This document shows positions 8,664 to 17,154 of a stretch of 64,000 nucleotides of DNA, one piece after another (the first letter of the stretch is position 1; every line of letters begins with the position of its first letter). The position numbers were made by a program, and so were the translations under genes. The stretch is from CAYJDP01 sp964371025. Its GTDB lineage: Bacteria > Bacillota_I > Bacilli_A > RF39 > UBA660. Location of the stretch: positions 1 through 64,000 of the forward strand of contig CAYJKH010000002.1 of assembly GCA_964371025.1 (NCBI GenBank). The letters are read 5' to 3'. The notes under the pieces are model-generated. The model was not told the DNA's origin. It saw only the letters and a program-made list of their open reading frames with translations, and did no database searches.

Positions 8664-8777
8664 ATGAAAGTAAAAGCATCAGTAAAACCTATTTGCGACA
8701 AGTGCAAAGTCACTAAACGTAAAGGGAAAGTAATGATAATTTGTGAAAATCCAAAACACAAACAAAGACAAGGTTAA
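8664..8777 (+). CDS. rpmJ: 50S ribosomal protein L36
   Basis: A 37-codon frame reads MKVKASVKPICDKCKVTKRK and ends with CENPKHKQRQG, the zinc-type L36 with a C-x2-C-xn-C-xn-H ligand set. L36 binds 23S rRNA near the A-site side of the 50S subunit. AGGAGGG precedes the ATG at 8664, and TAA is at 8775-8777. Location between infA and rpsM is canonical. Confidence 0.97.
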   Translation: MKVKASVKPICDKCKVTKRKGKVMIICENPKHKQRQG

Positions 8778-8792
8778 TAGGAGGTATATTTA

Positions 8793-9158
8793 ATGGCACG
8801 TATTAAAAGTGTAGAAATTCCAAATGATAAACATATTTGTATTTCGTTAACTTACATTTATGGAATTGGAAGAAGTCTTGCAATGGAAATTCTTGAAACA
8901 GTTGGAATTGATCCAACTACTAAAACAAAAGAGTTATCGCAAGAACAATTAATTCAAATTCGTGATGAAATCGATAAACACCCAGTAGAAGGGGATTTAC
9001 GTCGTGAAGTTAGCATGAATATTAAAACTAAAAAAGAAATTGGATCATACCAAGGGATTATGCATAGAAGAGGATTACCTGTTAGAGGTCAAAAAACTTC
9101 TCGTAATGCACGTACTCGTAAAGGTAAACCAACAGCAGTAGCTAATAAGAAAAAATAA
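8793..9158 (+). CDS. rpsM: 30S ribosomal protein S13
   Basis: The 121-residue S13 begins MARIKSVEIPNDKHICISLTYIYGIG and ends with the conserved basic segment RGLPVRGQKTSRNARTRKGK. It sits in the 30S head and makes bridges to the 50S subunit. TAGGAGG precedes the ATG. It opens the alpha-operon segment rpsM-rpsK-rpoA-rplQ. Confidence 0.98.
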   Translation: MARIKSVEIPNDKHICISLTYIYGIGRSLAMEILETVGIDPTTKTKELSQEQLIQIRDEIDKHPVEGDLRREVSMNIKTKKEIGSYQGIMHRRGLPVRGQKTSRNARTRKGKPTAVANKKK

Positions 9159-9185
9159 GAAAATTAATTAAAGGAGGTAATACTT

Positions 9186-9569
9186 ATGGCATATAAAACT
9201 AGAAAGAAAAAAGTTAAGAAAAATGTTCCAGAAGGTATAGCACATATTCATCCAACGTTTAATAATACAATTACAACTATAAGCGATAAAGATGGAAATA
9301 CAATTAGTTGGGCTTCAGCTGGTGCTATTGGGTTCAAAGGAAGTAAAAAATCAACTCCATTTGCAGCTGGAATGGCAGCAGAAGCAGCAGGAAAAGCAGC
9401 TTATGATATAGGAATGCGTAAAGTAGAAGTAAATGTAAAAGGTATTGGACCTGGTCGTGAAACTGCTATTCGTTCATTACAAACAGCGGGATTAGAAATA
9501 ACAGCTATTTCAGATGTTACACCGATTCCTCATAATGGATGTCGTCCACCTAAACGTCCTCGTGGATAG
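9186..9569 (+). CDS. rpsK: 30S ribosomal protein S11
   Basis: The 127-residue S11 contains the family core (HIHPTFNNTITTISDKDGN, GFKGSKKSTPFAAGMAAE) and the C-terminal signature ITAISDVTPIPHNGCRPPKRPRG. It binds the 16S rRNA platform near the E site. It is preceded by AAAGGAGG and has no unusual features. Confidence 0.98.
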   Translation: MAYKTRKKKVKKNVPEGIAHIHPTFNNTITTISDKDGNTISWASAGAIGFKGSKKSTPFAAGMAAEAAGKAAYDIGMRKVEVNVKGIGPGRETAIRSLQTAGLEITAISDVTPIPHNGCRPPKRPRG

Positions 9570-9610
9570 TTTAAGTGATTCTATAAGTAAAAAGTAAAGG
9601 GAGGTAGCTC

Positions 9611-10564
9611 ATGTTACAATTTGAAAAACCAATATATAAAATAACTGATTCAATTGAAAGTAATTTTTATGGAAAATTTGAATTAGAACCACTAGAAAGA
9701 GGATTCGGTACAACACTTGGTGTTGCTTTAAGAAGAGTATTATTATCATCTTTACCAGGATCAGCTATTTCTAGTATTAAAATTGATGGAGTACTTCATG
9801 AATTCCAAACAATTGAAGGTGTTTATGAAGACGTAACTACTATTATTTTAAATTTAAAAGGAGTAGTTTTCAAAAATCATTCATCTGAAACTAAAACAGT
9901 AAGAATTTCTGCTACTAAAGAAGGAGCGGTAACTGCTGGGGATATTGAATGTGATTCAGATATCGAAGTTATGAATAAAGATAAAGTTATTGCAAATGTA
10001 TCTAAAGGTGGAGTTTTCAATATGGAAATGACTATTACAAATGGTCGTGGATATGTTCAAAGTGAAGAAAATAAAAAACTTTATGATTTAACTCAACCAG
10101 GAGTAATTGCAATAGATTCAAATTATTCTCCAATTGAAAGAGTGAAATTTGATACAGAAAGTGCACGTGTAGGACAAGATGAAAGCTATGATAAATTAAT
10201 CTTAGAATTATGGTCTAATGGTTCAATTAAACCAGAAGAAGCTATAGCATTAGCATCTAGAATTTTAATAGAGCATTTAACTGTATTAACAGATCTTTCA
10301 GCAATTGCAGATGTAAGTGGTATGATGATAGAAAAAACTGAAGATCCAAAAATTAAAGTGTTAGAAACTTCAATTGAAGATTTAGATTTTTCTGTTAGAG
10401 CATATAACTGCTTAAAAAGAGCAAAAATTCATACATTACAAGATCTTGTAAATATGAGTGAAAGCGAAATGATGAAAATTCGTAATTTAGGGAAAAAATC
10501 TCTTAAAGAAGTATTAGATAAAGTTAGAGAAATGGATTTAATCCTATCTAATGAAGATAAATAA
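9611..10564 (+). CDS. rpoA: RNA polymerase alpha subunit
   Basis: The 317-residue alpha subunit has the N-terminal dimerisation domain (LEPLERGFGTTLGVALRRVLLSSLPG) and the C-terminal domain, with helix-hairpin-helix segment RAKIHTLQDLVNMSESEMMKIRNLGKKS, which contacts promoter UP elements and activators. The AT-rich upstream flanks of promoters in this window are compatible with UP-element use; that is inference. AGGGAGG precedes the ATG. It is part of the alpha operon. Confidence 0.98.
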   Translation: MLQFEKPIYKITDSIESNFYGKFELEPLERGFGTTLGVALRRVLLSSLPGSAISSIKIDGVLHEFQTIEGVYEDVTTIILNLKGVVFKNHSSETKTVRISATKEGAVTAGDIECDSDIEVMNKDKVIANVSKGGVFNMEMTITNGRGYVQSEENKKLYDLTQPGVIAIDSNYSPIERVKFDTESARVGQDESYDKLILELWSNGSIKPEEAIALASRILIEHLTVLTDLSAIADVSGMMIEKTEDPKIKVLETSIEDLDFSVRAYNCLKRAKIHTLQDLVNMSESEMMKIRNLGKKSLKEVLDKVREMDLILSNEDK

Positions 10565-10575
10565 GGAGGATAACT

Positions 10576-10941
10576 ATGGCATATAGAAAATTAGGTGTAG
10601 ATAATAAGCATAGAAGAAGTATGCTTGCTACTATGACTAAGCAAGTTGTTATGAATGAAAGCATTACTACAACTGTTACTAGAGCAAAAGAAGTTCGTAA
10701 ATTCGTTGATAAAATGATTACTTATGGAAAAAAAGGTGATTTAGTTTCACGTCGTAAAGCATTAGCATTCTTACATAATGATAAAGAAGTTGTTAACAAA
10801 ATTTTCAATGATTTAGCACCTCGTTATGCAAACCGTAATGGTGGGTATACTCAAATCTTAAAAACAGAGGAACGTAGAGGGGATAACTCTTTAATGGCTA
10901 TTTTAAGACTTGTTGAAGAAGCTAAAGCAGAAAATAAATAA
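10576..10941 (+). CDS. rplQ: 50S ribosomal protein L17
   Basis: The 121-residue L17 begins MAYRKLGVDNKHRRSMLATMTKQV and ends YTQILKTEERRGDNSLMAILRLVE, the family pattern. L17 lies near the exit-tunnel surface of the 50S subunit. It is the last gene of the superoperon, and a rho-independent terminator follows at once. Confidence 0.98.
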   Translation: MAYRKLGVDNKHRRSMLATMTKQVVMNESITTTVTRAKEVRKFVDKMITYGKKGDLVSRRKALAFLHNDKEVVNKIFNDLAPRYANRNGGYTQILKTEERRGDNSLMAILRLVEEAKAENK

Positions 10942-10947
10942 TAAAAT

Positions 10948-10970
10948 AAACCAATTTATTTGGTTTTTTT
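10948..10970 (+). terminator. Rho-independent terminator of the ribosomal superoperon
   Basis: A 7-bp stem AAACCAA/TTGGTTT with a 5-nt loop is followed by a run of T. It starts 7 nt after the rplQ stop, so it ends the S10-spc-alpha transcript before the next small membrane-protein gene. Confidence 0.85.
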
Positions 10971-11024
10971 ATTGTAATTATAATATAAGAAGTGTATTAT
11001 TATAGTAAAGAGGAGATTTAAATT

Positions 11025-11402
11025 ATGGAAGAGGCAAGTTTAAGTATTTTAATCGGTTTTATCATGACATATCTTGTTGTAATAGTATTAGTTTTAGCAT
11101 TTATGATAATAACAATGTGGTTTTTATATGCTAAAGCTAATAAACCAGGATGGGCAGCATTAATTCCAATTTATAATGGAATAGTATTCTTACAAATAGC
11201 CCAAAAACCTGGGTGGTGGATAATATTATTTTTAATACCATATGTAAATATTGTATTTGCAATTATTGCAACAGTTAATTTCTGTAAAGCTTATGGAAAA
11301 AGCGGTGGTTATGCAGTAGGAGCAATTTTTTTACCAGTAATTTTTTATCCAATATTAGCATTTGGTAGTGCTAAGTATATTTACTCAAATAATAATGGAT
11401 AA
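11025..11402 (+). CDS. Small four-helix membrane protein, DUF5684-like
   Basis: The 125-residue protein has about four hydrophobic segments (residues ~8-30, ~40-58, ~62-84, ~95-115). Its Gly/Trp/Pro-rich motifs KANKPGWAALIPIYNGI and QKPGWWIILFLIPYVNIV resemble the DUF5684 family, which is found beside signal peptidases and secretion genes. No catalytic residues are evident. An AGAGGAGA RBS and its own upstream AT-rich region suggest a monocistronic unit, closed by the terminator at 11424. Function unknown. Confidence 0.75.
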   Translation: MEEASLSILIGFIMTYLVVIVLVLAFMIITMWFLYAKANKPGWAALIPIYNGIVFLQIAQKPGWWIILFLIPYVNIVFAIIATVNFCKAYGKSGGYAVGAIFLPVIFYPILAFGSAKYIYSNNNG

Positions 11403-11423
11403 ATAAATTAAACAAGATTATTT

Positions 11424-11450
11424 AAAGACTTTATATAGTCTTTTTTTTTT
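11424..11450 (+). terminator. Rho-independent terminator
   Basis: A 7-bp stem AAAGACT/AGTCTTT with loop TTATAT is followed by ten T. The T-tract runs directly into an extended -10 promoter for the next gene. Confidence 0.85.
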
Positions 11451-11458
11451 GATATAAT
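11450..11458 (+). promoter_or_regulatory. Extended -10 promoter abutting a terminator
   Basis: TGATATAAT (TG at 11450-11451, -10 at 11453-11458) follows the T-tract of the preceding terminator with no gap. No good -35 is visible, because that position falls in the terminator. The expected start of transcription near 11465 gives a leader of roughly 16 nt to the ATG at 11481. Confidence 0.6.
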
Positions 11459-11480
11459 ATAAAAAGAAATGGGTGATTAT

Positions 11481-12227
11481 ATGAAAGCAATGATTACAGG
11501 AGCAACCTCTGGTATTGGTCTTGATATGGCTAAATATCTTGCAAAAAAGAAATATGAATTAATATTAGTTTCAAAGGATAAAGAAAAACTAGAACTTATT
11601 CAAGAAAAATTGTCTACAAAAGTTACTATTATAGTAGCGGATCTATCAGTTGAACAAAAAGTAAAAGAATTATATGTTTTAACAAGAAAAGAGAATATAG
11701 ATATTTTAATCAATAATGCAGGATTTGGAGTTCATGGTAACTTATCAGAAACAGATCTTAATAAAGAATTAGATATGATAAATACTAATATTAAAGCAGT
11801 TCATATATTAACTAAATCATTTTTAAAAGAAATGGAGAGAAAAAACTTTGGATATATACTTAATGTATCATCTCTTGCGGCCTTTCAACCAGGACCTTTA
11901 ATGGCAAGTTATTATGCTACAAAATCATATGTATATAATCTTACAGCAGCACTTTACTATGAACAAAAAAAGAAGAAATCTAATGTACATTTATCTATTC
12001 TTGCTCCGGGACCCGTAGATACTGAATTTAATAAAAAATTAAATATAAAAAAAAGAGTAAAACCTATTTCCAGCTCATATGTAGCAAAATATGCAATTGA
12101 GAAAATGTTAGATCATAAATTACTAATTATACCAGGATTTAAATATAAGGTATCTAGAGTAATATCAAAAATAATTCCTCATAAATTATTACTAAAAATA
12201 ACATATAGAATTAATAAAAAAATATAA
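11481..12227 (+). CDS. Short-chain dehydrogenase/reductase (SDR)
   Basis: The protein is a classical SDR of about 248 residues. The cofactor motif TGATSGIG is near residues 5-12, INNAGFG follows strand 4, the catalytic Ser is in NVSSLAAF and the YxxxK pair is in YYATKS. It probably reduces or oxidises a carbonyl/hydroxyl group with NAD(P)H; the substrate cannot be inferred. The ATG at 11481 is preferred over the in-frame ATG at 11469, because GGGTGAT lies between them as the RBS. It is followed after 11 nt by the EcfA-like genes and truA, probably one transcript. Confidence 0.88.
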   Translation: MKAMITGATSGIGLDMAKYLAKKKYELILVSKDKEKLELIQEKLSTKVTIIVADLSVEQKVKELYVLTRKENIDILINNAGFGVHGNLSETDLNKELDMINTNIKAVHILTKSFLKEMERKNFGYILNVSSLAAFQPGPLMASYYATKSYVYNLTAALYYEQKKKKSNVHLSILAPGPVDTEFNKKLNIKKRVKPISSSYVAKYAIEKMLDHKLLIIPGFKYKVSRVISKIIPHKLLLKITYRINKKI

Positions 12228-12238
12228 GGAGAATAGTT

Positions 12239-12970
12239 GTGGAAGAAATAATAGAAATAAAAAACTTATCATATAATGAAGTATTTAATAAGCTAAATAT
12301 TTCTATTGAAAAAAATAAATTTACAACTATATGTGGTCCTAATAACTGCGGTAAAACAACTTTAATAAAGTTATTAGGTGGTAAAGTATTTTCTGATTAT
12401 TTTTTAAAAGAGTATAGAGTTATAACAATTTTAGGTAATGAGAAAATAATATTTGAACAAGAAACTGTTAAAGATGAATATAATTATTATGCTCAAATTT
12501 ATAATAATGAAAATAAATTAAAAGACTTAAAAAAGAAATTTAATATTCAAAATTATCAAAAGGAAAATCCTGCTAATTTACCAGTAAATATAAAAATAAA
12601 ATTAAAATTATTAATTTCATTACTACAAAATCCCGAAATACTTTTACTTGATGATATAACACTAAATTTATCAAAAGAAGATCAAGAGGAAATATTAACT
12701 ATTTTAAAAGATATAAAAGATTTAACCATAGTAAGTACTACTAGTAATTTAAATGATGCTATATTTACAACTAATTTGCTTATACTAGAAGATAGTAAAA
12801 TTATCTTGTCAGGGAATTATAAAGACATAATGAAAAAGTATAATGTTTTAAATAAAGCTGGATTAAATGTACCTTTTATGATAGATTTATCAGTTAAATT
12901 AATTGATTATGACTTATTAAATGATATTAAACTAGATATAGATGAAATGGTAGATGAATTATGGAAATAA
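12239..12970 (+). CDS. Degenerate ECF-transporter ATPase, EcfA1-like
   Basis: This 243-residue ABC ATPase is in the position that ecfA1 takes in Firmicutes (rplQ...ecfA1-ecfA2-ecfT-truA). Its C-terminus (AGLNVPFMIDLSVKL, DIDEMVDELWK) resembles the EcfA tail. Walker A is intact (GPNNCGKT, residues 33-40). Other motifs are eroded: the LSGGQ signature is not recognisable, Walker B reads LLLDDIT with Asp for the catalytic Glu, and the H-loop His is replaced (VSTTSN). The GTG start follows AAGGAGA. The end overlaps the next gene by 10 nt. ATP binding is plausible and hydrolysis doubtful. Confidence 0.7.
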   Translation: MEEIIEIKNLSYNEVFNKLNISIEKNKFTTICGPNNCGKTTLIKLLGGKVFSDYFLKEYRVITILGNEKIIFEQETVKDEYNYYAQIYNNENKLKDLKKKFNIQNYQKENPANLPVNIKIKLKLLISLLQNPEILLLDDITLNLSKEDQEEILTILKDIKDLTIVSTTSNLNDAIFTTNLLILEDSKIILSGNYKDIMKKYNVLNKAGLNVPFMIDLSVKLIDYDLLNDIKLDIDEMVDELWK

Positions 12971-13758
12971 GATTAGAAGATTATGTAGTAAATAAAAAGA
13001 CTTATAATTTAGTAATAGATGACAAAGATATAGTAGGAATTTATTTGAAAGAAAAAAATATCTTTACGGATATTATATCTTTAAAAATTTTTGGAAGTGG
13101 AAATTTTTATGTTGAAAATAATTTAGTAACTAAAAATAATTTTTATAATTTTCAAAATAAAATTTCTTTTATAAAAAATAATTTTGAAAATATTTATGGT
13201 ATAAATAATGTTTATTTATATATGAAAAAATTTATAAAAGATAAAAATTTATTATTCAAAGATGATGATAAAAAAATTTTAGGAGCTTTAAAAATAGTAG
13301 GGTTACCAAGAACAATAATTAATAAAAACCTAAGTATACTATCAAAATCTGAACTTAGATTACTTTCTTTAAGTATGGAGTTATTACTTAATCCAAGTAT
13401 GATTATACTAGAAGAACCATTTAAAGTATTAGATTTAAAACAAGAAAAAAAATTATTTTTTTTACTTAATAAGTTAAGAGAAAATTATAATAAAAAAATA
13501 ATTATTATAAGTTCAAATCCAAATATTTTATATAAATATACATCAAGAATGTTTTTTATAAAATATGGAAAAGTATTTAAGGATGAAAAAACTAATATTA
13601 TTTATAAAGATATTAATTTTTTGACAAAAAATAATTTTGAAATTCCAGAGATAACCTTATTTACTCATAAAGCCGTTAAATATAAGAAAATAAACTTAGA
13701 TTATCATAAGGATGTAAGAGATTTAATAAAAGATATATATAAACAGTATAGGAGGTAA
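12961..13758 (+). CDS. ABC-ATPase-like protein without Walker A, EcfA2-like relic
   Basis: The 265-residue protein has the ABC-ATPase layout but no P-loop. Where GxxxxGKS/T is expected it reads IYLKEKNIFTDIISLK. A signature-like segment (LSILSKSELRLLSLSMELLLNP), a Walker-B-like strand MIILEEPF and IIISSNP at the H-loop are present, all with altered key residues. The C-terminal LFTHKAVKYKKINLDYHKDVRDLIKDI resembles EcfA2 tails. It overlaps the upstream EcfA1-like gene and precedes truA by 1 nt, the slot of ecfA2 and ecfT. The frame is intact, so it is probably expressed, perhaps as a structural partner. Confidence 0.6.
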   Translation: MEIRLEDYVVNKKTYNLVIDDKDIVGIYLKEKNIFTDIISLKIFGSGNFYVENNLVTKNNFYNFQNKISFIKNNFENIYGINNVYLYMKKFIKDKNLLFKDDDKKILGALKIVGLPRTIINKNLSILSKSELRLLSLSMELLLNPSMIILEEPFKVLDLKQEKKLFFLLNKLRENYNKKIIIISSNPNILYKYTSRMFFIKYGKVFKDEKTNIIYKDINFLTKNNFEIPEITLFTHKAVKYKKINLDYHKDVRDLIKDIYKQYRR

Positions 13759-13759
13759 T

Positions 13760-14500
13760 ATGCGTTTCTTAATTAAAGTTTCATATGATGGGACAAATTA
13801 TAATGGTTTTCAAAGACAAAAAGAAAAAGTAACAGTTCAATCTGTCTTAGAAAAAAGTTTAACAAAAATAAATAATGACGAAGAAGTATTACTTTCTGTA
13901 ACGGGTCGTACTGATAAAGGAGTACATGCTAAATCACAATTTATTCATGCTGATTTAAATATAAATATTACATCATATAAATTAAAAAGTGCTTTAAATT
14001 CTAAATTGCCAGATGATATTTATATCCTTGATGTAAAAGAGGTATGTGATAATTTTCATGTTAGATATAATGTTTTGGATAAGGAATATCATTATATTAT
14101 TAATCTAGGGGAATATGATCCAGTAAATAGGAATAGTGAGTTTCAATATAATAGAAGCTTAAATGTTAAGGCTATGAAAAAGGGGATAAAATATTTTAAA
14201 GGAACAAAAGACTTTAGAGCTTTTGTGACAGAGAATAAAATAAAAGAAAATTGTATTAGAAAAATTTCAAAAGCAAAAATCATTTATAAAAAAGATAAAT
14301 TATATTTTATTTTTAAAGGAACTGGTTTTTTGAAATATCAAGTTAGAAATATGGTAGGAACTTTAATAAGTATAGGAGAAAATAAACAAGACCCTAAGAT
14401 TATTGAAAAATTACTAGATAATAAAATTAAAACATTTGATGTAAAAACAGCACCCGCACGTGGGTTATACTTATATAATGTTAATTTTAAAAAGAAGTAG
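13760..14500 (+). CDS. truA: tRNA pseudouridine synthase A
   Basis: TruA converts uridines 38-40 of the tRNA anticodon stem to pseudouridine. The 246-residue protein shows FLIKVSYDGTNYNGFQRQ, the catalytic Asp motif VTGRTDKGVHA, HVRYNVLDKEYHYII and FLKYQVRNMVGTLISIG. TAGGAGG overlaps the end of the upstream gene and the ATG follows 1 nt later, so it is translationally coupled. In relatives ecfT usually lies immediately before truA and rplM-rpsI after it; neither is seen here. Confidence 0.95.
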   Translation: MRFLIKVSYDGTNYNGFQRQKEKVTVQSVLEKSLTKINNDEEVLLSVTGRTDKGVHAKSQFIHADLNINITSYKLKSALNSKLPDDIYILDVKEVCDNFHVRYNVLDKEYHYIINLGEYDPVNRNSEFQYNRSLNVKAMKKGIKYFKGTKDFRAFVTENKIKENCIRKISKAKIIYKKDKLYFIFKGTGFLKYQVRNMVGTLISIGENKQDPKIIEKLLDNKIKTFDVKTAPARGLYLYNVNFKKK

Positions 14501-14520
14501 AAATACTTTTTTTATTTTTA

Positions 14521-14529
14521 TGATATAAT
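14521..14529 (+). promoter_or_regulatory. Extended -10 promoter for the LtaS-fusion gene
   Basis: TGATATAAT lies 21 nt after the truA stop, behind a weak hairpin (AAGTA, GAAA loop, TACTT, T-run at 14496-14513) that may terminate truA transcripts. No convincing -35 is seen. The ATG of the next gene is at 14559, after AAAAGGAGA. Confidence 0.55.
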
Positions 14530-14558
14530 ATAAAGTAAAATTATAAAAGGAGACAGAT

Positions 14559-17027
14559 ATGAAAAAGAAAAAAATAATCGAGTTTAAAAAAGTTACTATC
14601 ATTTCAGAAAAAAAAACAAAATATAAAAAAAATAAAATTCTTTTAATTCTGAATCCTTTTAACTTTTTTAAATATATAGCAGACAAATATTTTATATTAA
14701 ATAATTTATCTTTTAAAATTAATTTAGGAGAAGTTATTAAAATTACTTTTTCCACAAAAGCTGAGGAAAAAGAAGTAATAGAATTATTACATAACAAGAA
14801 AAAACATAAATTTGGTAAAGTAGTAATTAAGGGGAAAGTAATTAGTACTACCAATAATAAGTTAAAAAAGCAATTAAATAAAGGAAATTTAAACTTAAAT
14901 AAAACTTTAGAAAAAGTAGTAGATAAAAAGTATATAAAAGAAATATTAAATATTTGTAATTTAAAAAGTAATCAAAAATTGGATGGAAAAGATATTAATA
15001 AATTAATTATCATAACAACACTATTTCAAAATTATGATTTTTATTTATTAACAAAATATATAAATGAAGTTAAATTTAATAATTTAGTTGCAAAAAAAAT
15101 TAGAGAATTAAAAAAACAAAATAAAACTATAATTCTTTTAGATAATAATTATAATTATAATACAGTAAAGTATAAAACTATATTTATTAAAAATGGTCAT
15201 TTAATCGAAAATAGAGCTGATATAAAACCAATGAAAATAGAAAAAGAGGTTAAATTATATTCTAACACATATTGGTTAGCATATTTAATGATATTGATAT
15301 CGTTTACTATAATCCCTTTATTATTTAGTTATGTATCTAGTTCGGTAATAAAATTAGATATAGTTAATTTAGTGTTTATGTTTAGTGGAGTTTGTTTATT
15401 TAGTTTAATCGGATTAATTTTTAATACTAAAATTAAAAAAATATTTTATACTATTTTTTATTTTTTAGTTTTAACATATTCTTTAATTCAATATTTTACT
15501 GTATATACTTTAAACAAATATTTTAGTGTTTTTGATTTATCCAATGCAGAGGAGGCAACTGATTTTTTAAGTTCAATCATACCTGCTTTAAATTTTAAAT
15601 TTTATCTATTTGTAGTAATAGCTATTAGTATTTATATAATTACTTTAAATGCTATAAAGCATTCTAAATTTAAAGTAATAAATAATAAACACCTCATTGT
15701 AAAATATATTTGTGTTATATTAACGATAGTAGCTATTCCTATTTTGGTAGAAATAGGAAATTTAAAACTTAATGAAGAGCATGAAGAGTTGAAGCAAGAA
15801 GAAAAAAGTCAGGTTGTAAATAAAATCAGTAGAAAAGAAATAGTAGAAAAGTTTGTAGATAAAAAAGAAACTATGAATATTTTACATTTATATAGATATT
15901 TTTATTTAGATATAGTTGAATATAATAATACATTAAATTCTAAAGGAACTTCCACTGGAGAAATAACTAATTATATAAAAACAGTTAATAAGAGTTTAGA
16001 ACCAAATCAATATACTGGTATCGCAAAAGATGAAAATTTAATTTTAATCTTACTAGAAAGTGTAGATACTTGGATGGTTACTGAAGAGATTGCGCCAACT
16101 TTATATAATATACAAAAAGAAGGGATGAATTTTACTAATCATTATGCAATAAACTACAATGGAGGTAGAACACAAAATACAGAATATACAGTAAATACAG
16201 GGTTTTATATTCCTAGTAATTATGATGTATATGATTCTTCAAAATATGATTATGAATATAGTTTGCCTAATTTATTTAATAATTTAGGATATAGAACAAC
16301 TTCAATTCATACTAATACAGGAGAGTATTATCAAAGAAATGATTTCCACAAAAGTTGGGGATATCAAAATTCTAATTTTTTATTAGATCAAGGATACGGT
16401 GATGAATATTTTGATGATAGAAAATTAGCAGAAGATGAAATATATGATAAATATATTAGTAAAGATGAAAAATTCATGTCTTCTGTTATCACATTTATAC
16501 CACATGGGGCTTATATAAATAATAGATTTTGCGATAATAAAAAAGAAGAAATAGAATGTTATACACAACTGATGGGAATGTTAGATGATTATATAAAGTT
16601 ATTAATAGAAAAATTAGAGGAAGATAATTTATTAGATAATACTACTTTAGTATTATATGGAGACCATTATTCATATTTATATAATGATCAAGAATATTTA
16701 AAAGAACAAAAAGGTGTAACAGATGAAAATATCCACGAAATAGAAAAAGTCCCATTCATTATATGGAATAATAGAATGGAAAGTGTAACAGTTGACACTT
16801 ATACTGATAGTGCGGATATCTTACCAACCGTAGCTAATATATTTGGACTTAATTTTAATCCTAATTATTATGTAGGTGACGATGTTTTTAGTAAAACATA
16901 TTCTAATTATGTTTTAATGAGCGATGGAAGTTATATCGGGGATAATCCAAATGAATCGTCAAAAGTAGATAACGCACTTGATATAAATAATAAAATAATT
17001 AAGTCTAATTATTTTTTACAAGAATAG
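14559..17027 (+). CDS. Lipoteichoic acid synthase-type sulfatase with N-terminal pseudo-ABC-ATPase domain
   Basis: The 822-residue fusion has three parts. Residues ~1-215 follow the course of a TagH-type ABC ATPase (ILNNLSFKINLGEVIKI, FGKVVIKGKV, TIILLDNN, IFIKNGHLIE) but have no Walker A, Walker B or signature. Residues ~230-405 contain five membrane helices. Residues ~480-820 are an extracellular LtaS/sulfatase domain with metal ligand E500 in LLESVDTW, nucleophile T538 in GGRTQNTE, and D702-H703 in YGDHYSYL. LtaS enzymes polymerise glycerophosphate from phosphatidylglycerol onto a lipid anchor. It directly precedes the teichoic-acid cluster. The fusion is the odd feature; catalytic residues of the synthase look intact. 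Confidence 0.85.
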   Translation: MKKKKIIEFKKVTIISEKKTKYKKNKILLILNPFNFFKYIADKYFILNNLSFKINLGEVIKITFSTKAEEKEVIELLHNKKKHKFGKVVIKGKVISTTNNKLKKQLNKGNLNLNKTLEKVVDKKYIKEILNICNLKSNQKLDGKDINKLIIITTLFQNYDFYLLTKYINEVKFNNLVAKKIRELKKQNKTIILLDNNYNYNTVKYKTIFIKNGHLIENRADIKPMKIEKEVKLYSNTYWLAYLMILISFTIIPLLFSYVSSSVIKLDIVNLVFMFSGVCLFSLIGLIFNTKIKKIFYTIFYFLVLTYSLIQYFTVYTLNKYFSVFDLSNAEEATDFLSSIIPALNFKFYLFVVIAISIYIITLNAIKHSKFKVINNKHLIVKYICVILTIVAIPILVEIGNLKLNEEHEELKQEEKSQVVNKISRKEIVEKFVDKKETMNILHLYRYFYLDIVEYNNTLNSKGTSTGEITNYIKTVNKSLEPNQYTGIAKDENLILILLESVDTWMVTEEIAPTLYNIQKEGMNFTNHYAINYNGGRTQNTEYTVNTGFYIPSNYDVYDSSKYDYEYSLPNLFNNLGYRTTSIHTNTGEYYQRNDFHKSWGYQNSNFLLDQGYGDEYFDDRKLAEDEIYDKYISKDEKFMSSVITFIPHGAYINNRFCDNKKEEIECYTQLMGMLDDYIKLLIEKLEEDNLLDNTTLVLYGDHYSYLYNDQEYLKEQKGVTDENIHEIEKVPFIIWNNRMESVTVDTYTDSADILPTVANIFGLNFNPNYYVGDDVFSKTYSNYVLMSDGSYIGDNPNESSKVDNALDINNKIIKSNYFLQE

Positions 17028-17076
17028 GAAACTATTCTTTTTTATTTAAAAAAATAGTTGGTCCTAATAATTTTTT
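17026..17076 (+). terminator. Probable terminator after the LtaS fusion
   Basis: A long AT-rich hairpin (AGGA-AACTATT... pairing with ...AATAGTT-GG-TCCT) begins at the stop codon of the fusion gene. It is followed 6 nt later by TTTTTT at 17071-17076. The spacing before the T-run makes it imperfect. Confidence 0.5.
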
Positions 17077-17089
17077 CATTTTAAATATT

Positions 17090-17118
17090 TTGCATATTAT
17101 ATCAATCTTTGGTATAAT
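17090..17118 (+). promoter_or_regulatory. Promoter of the teichoic-acid gene cluster
   Basis: TTGCAT (17090-17095), a 17-nt spacer and TATAAT (17113-17118) with an upstream TGG form a good extended -10 sigma-A promoter. It lies 37 nt before the first glycerophosphotransferase start, and genes from 17155 to 28171 run on without an evident terminator. Confidence 0.75.
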
Positions 17119-17154
17119 TTATATGTATATTAACAGTTAGGTAGAGTGAGTTAT

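Noticed and set aside
12961..13758. Calling the second EcfA-like gene a pseudogene
   Set aside because: Motifs are lost, but the frame is intact, full length and coupled to truA, so it is reported as a degenerate CDS.
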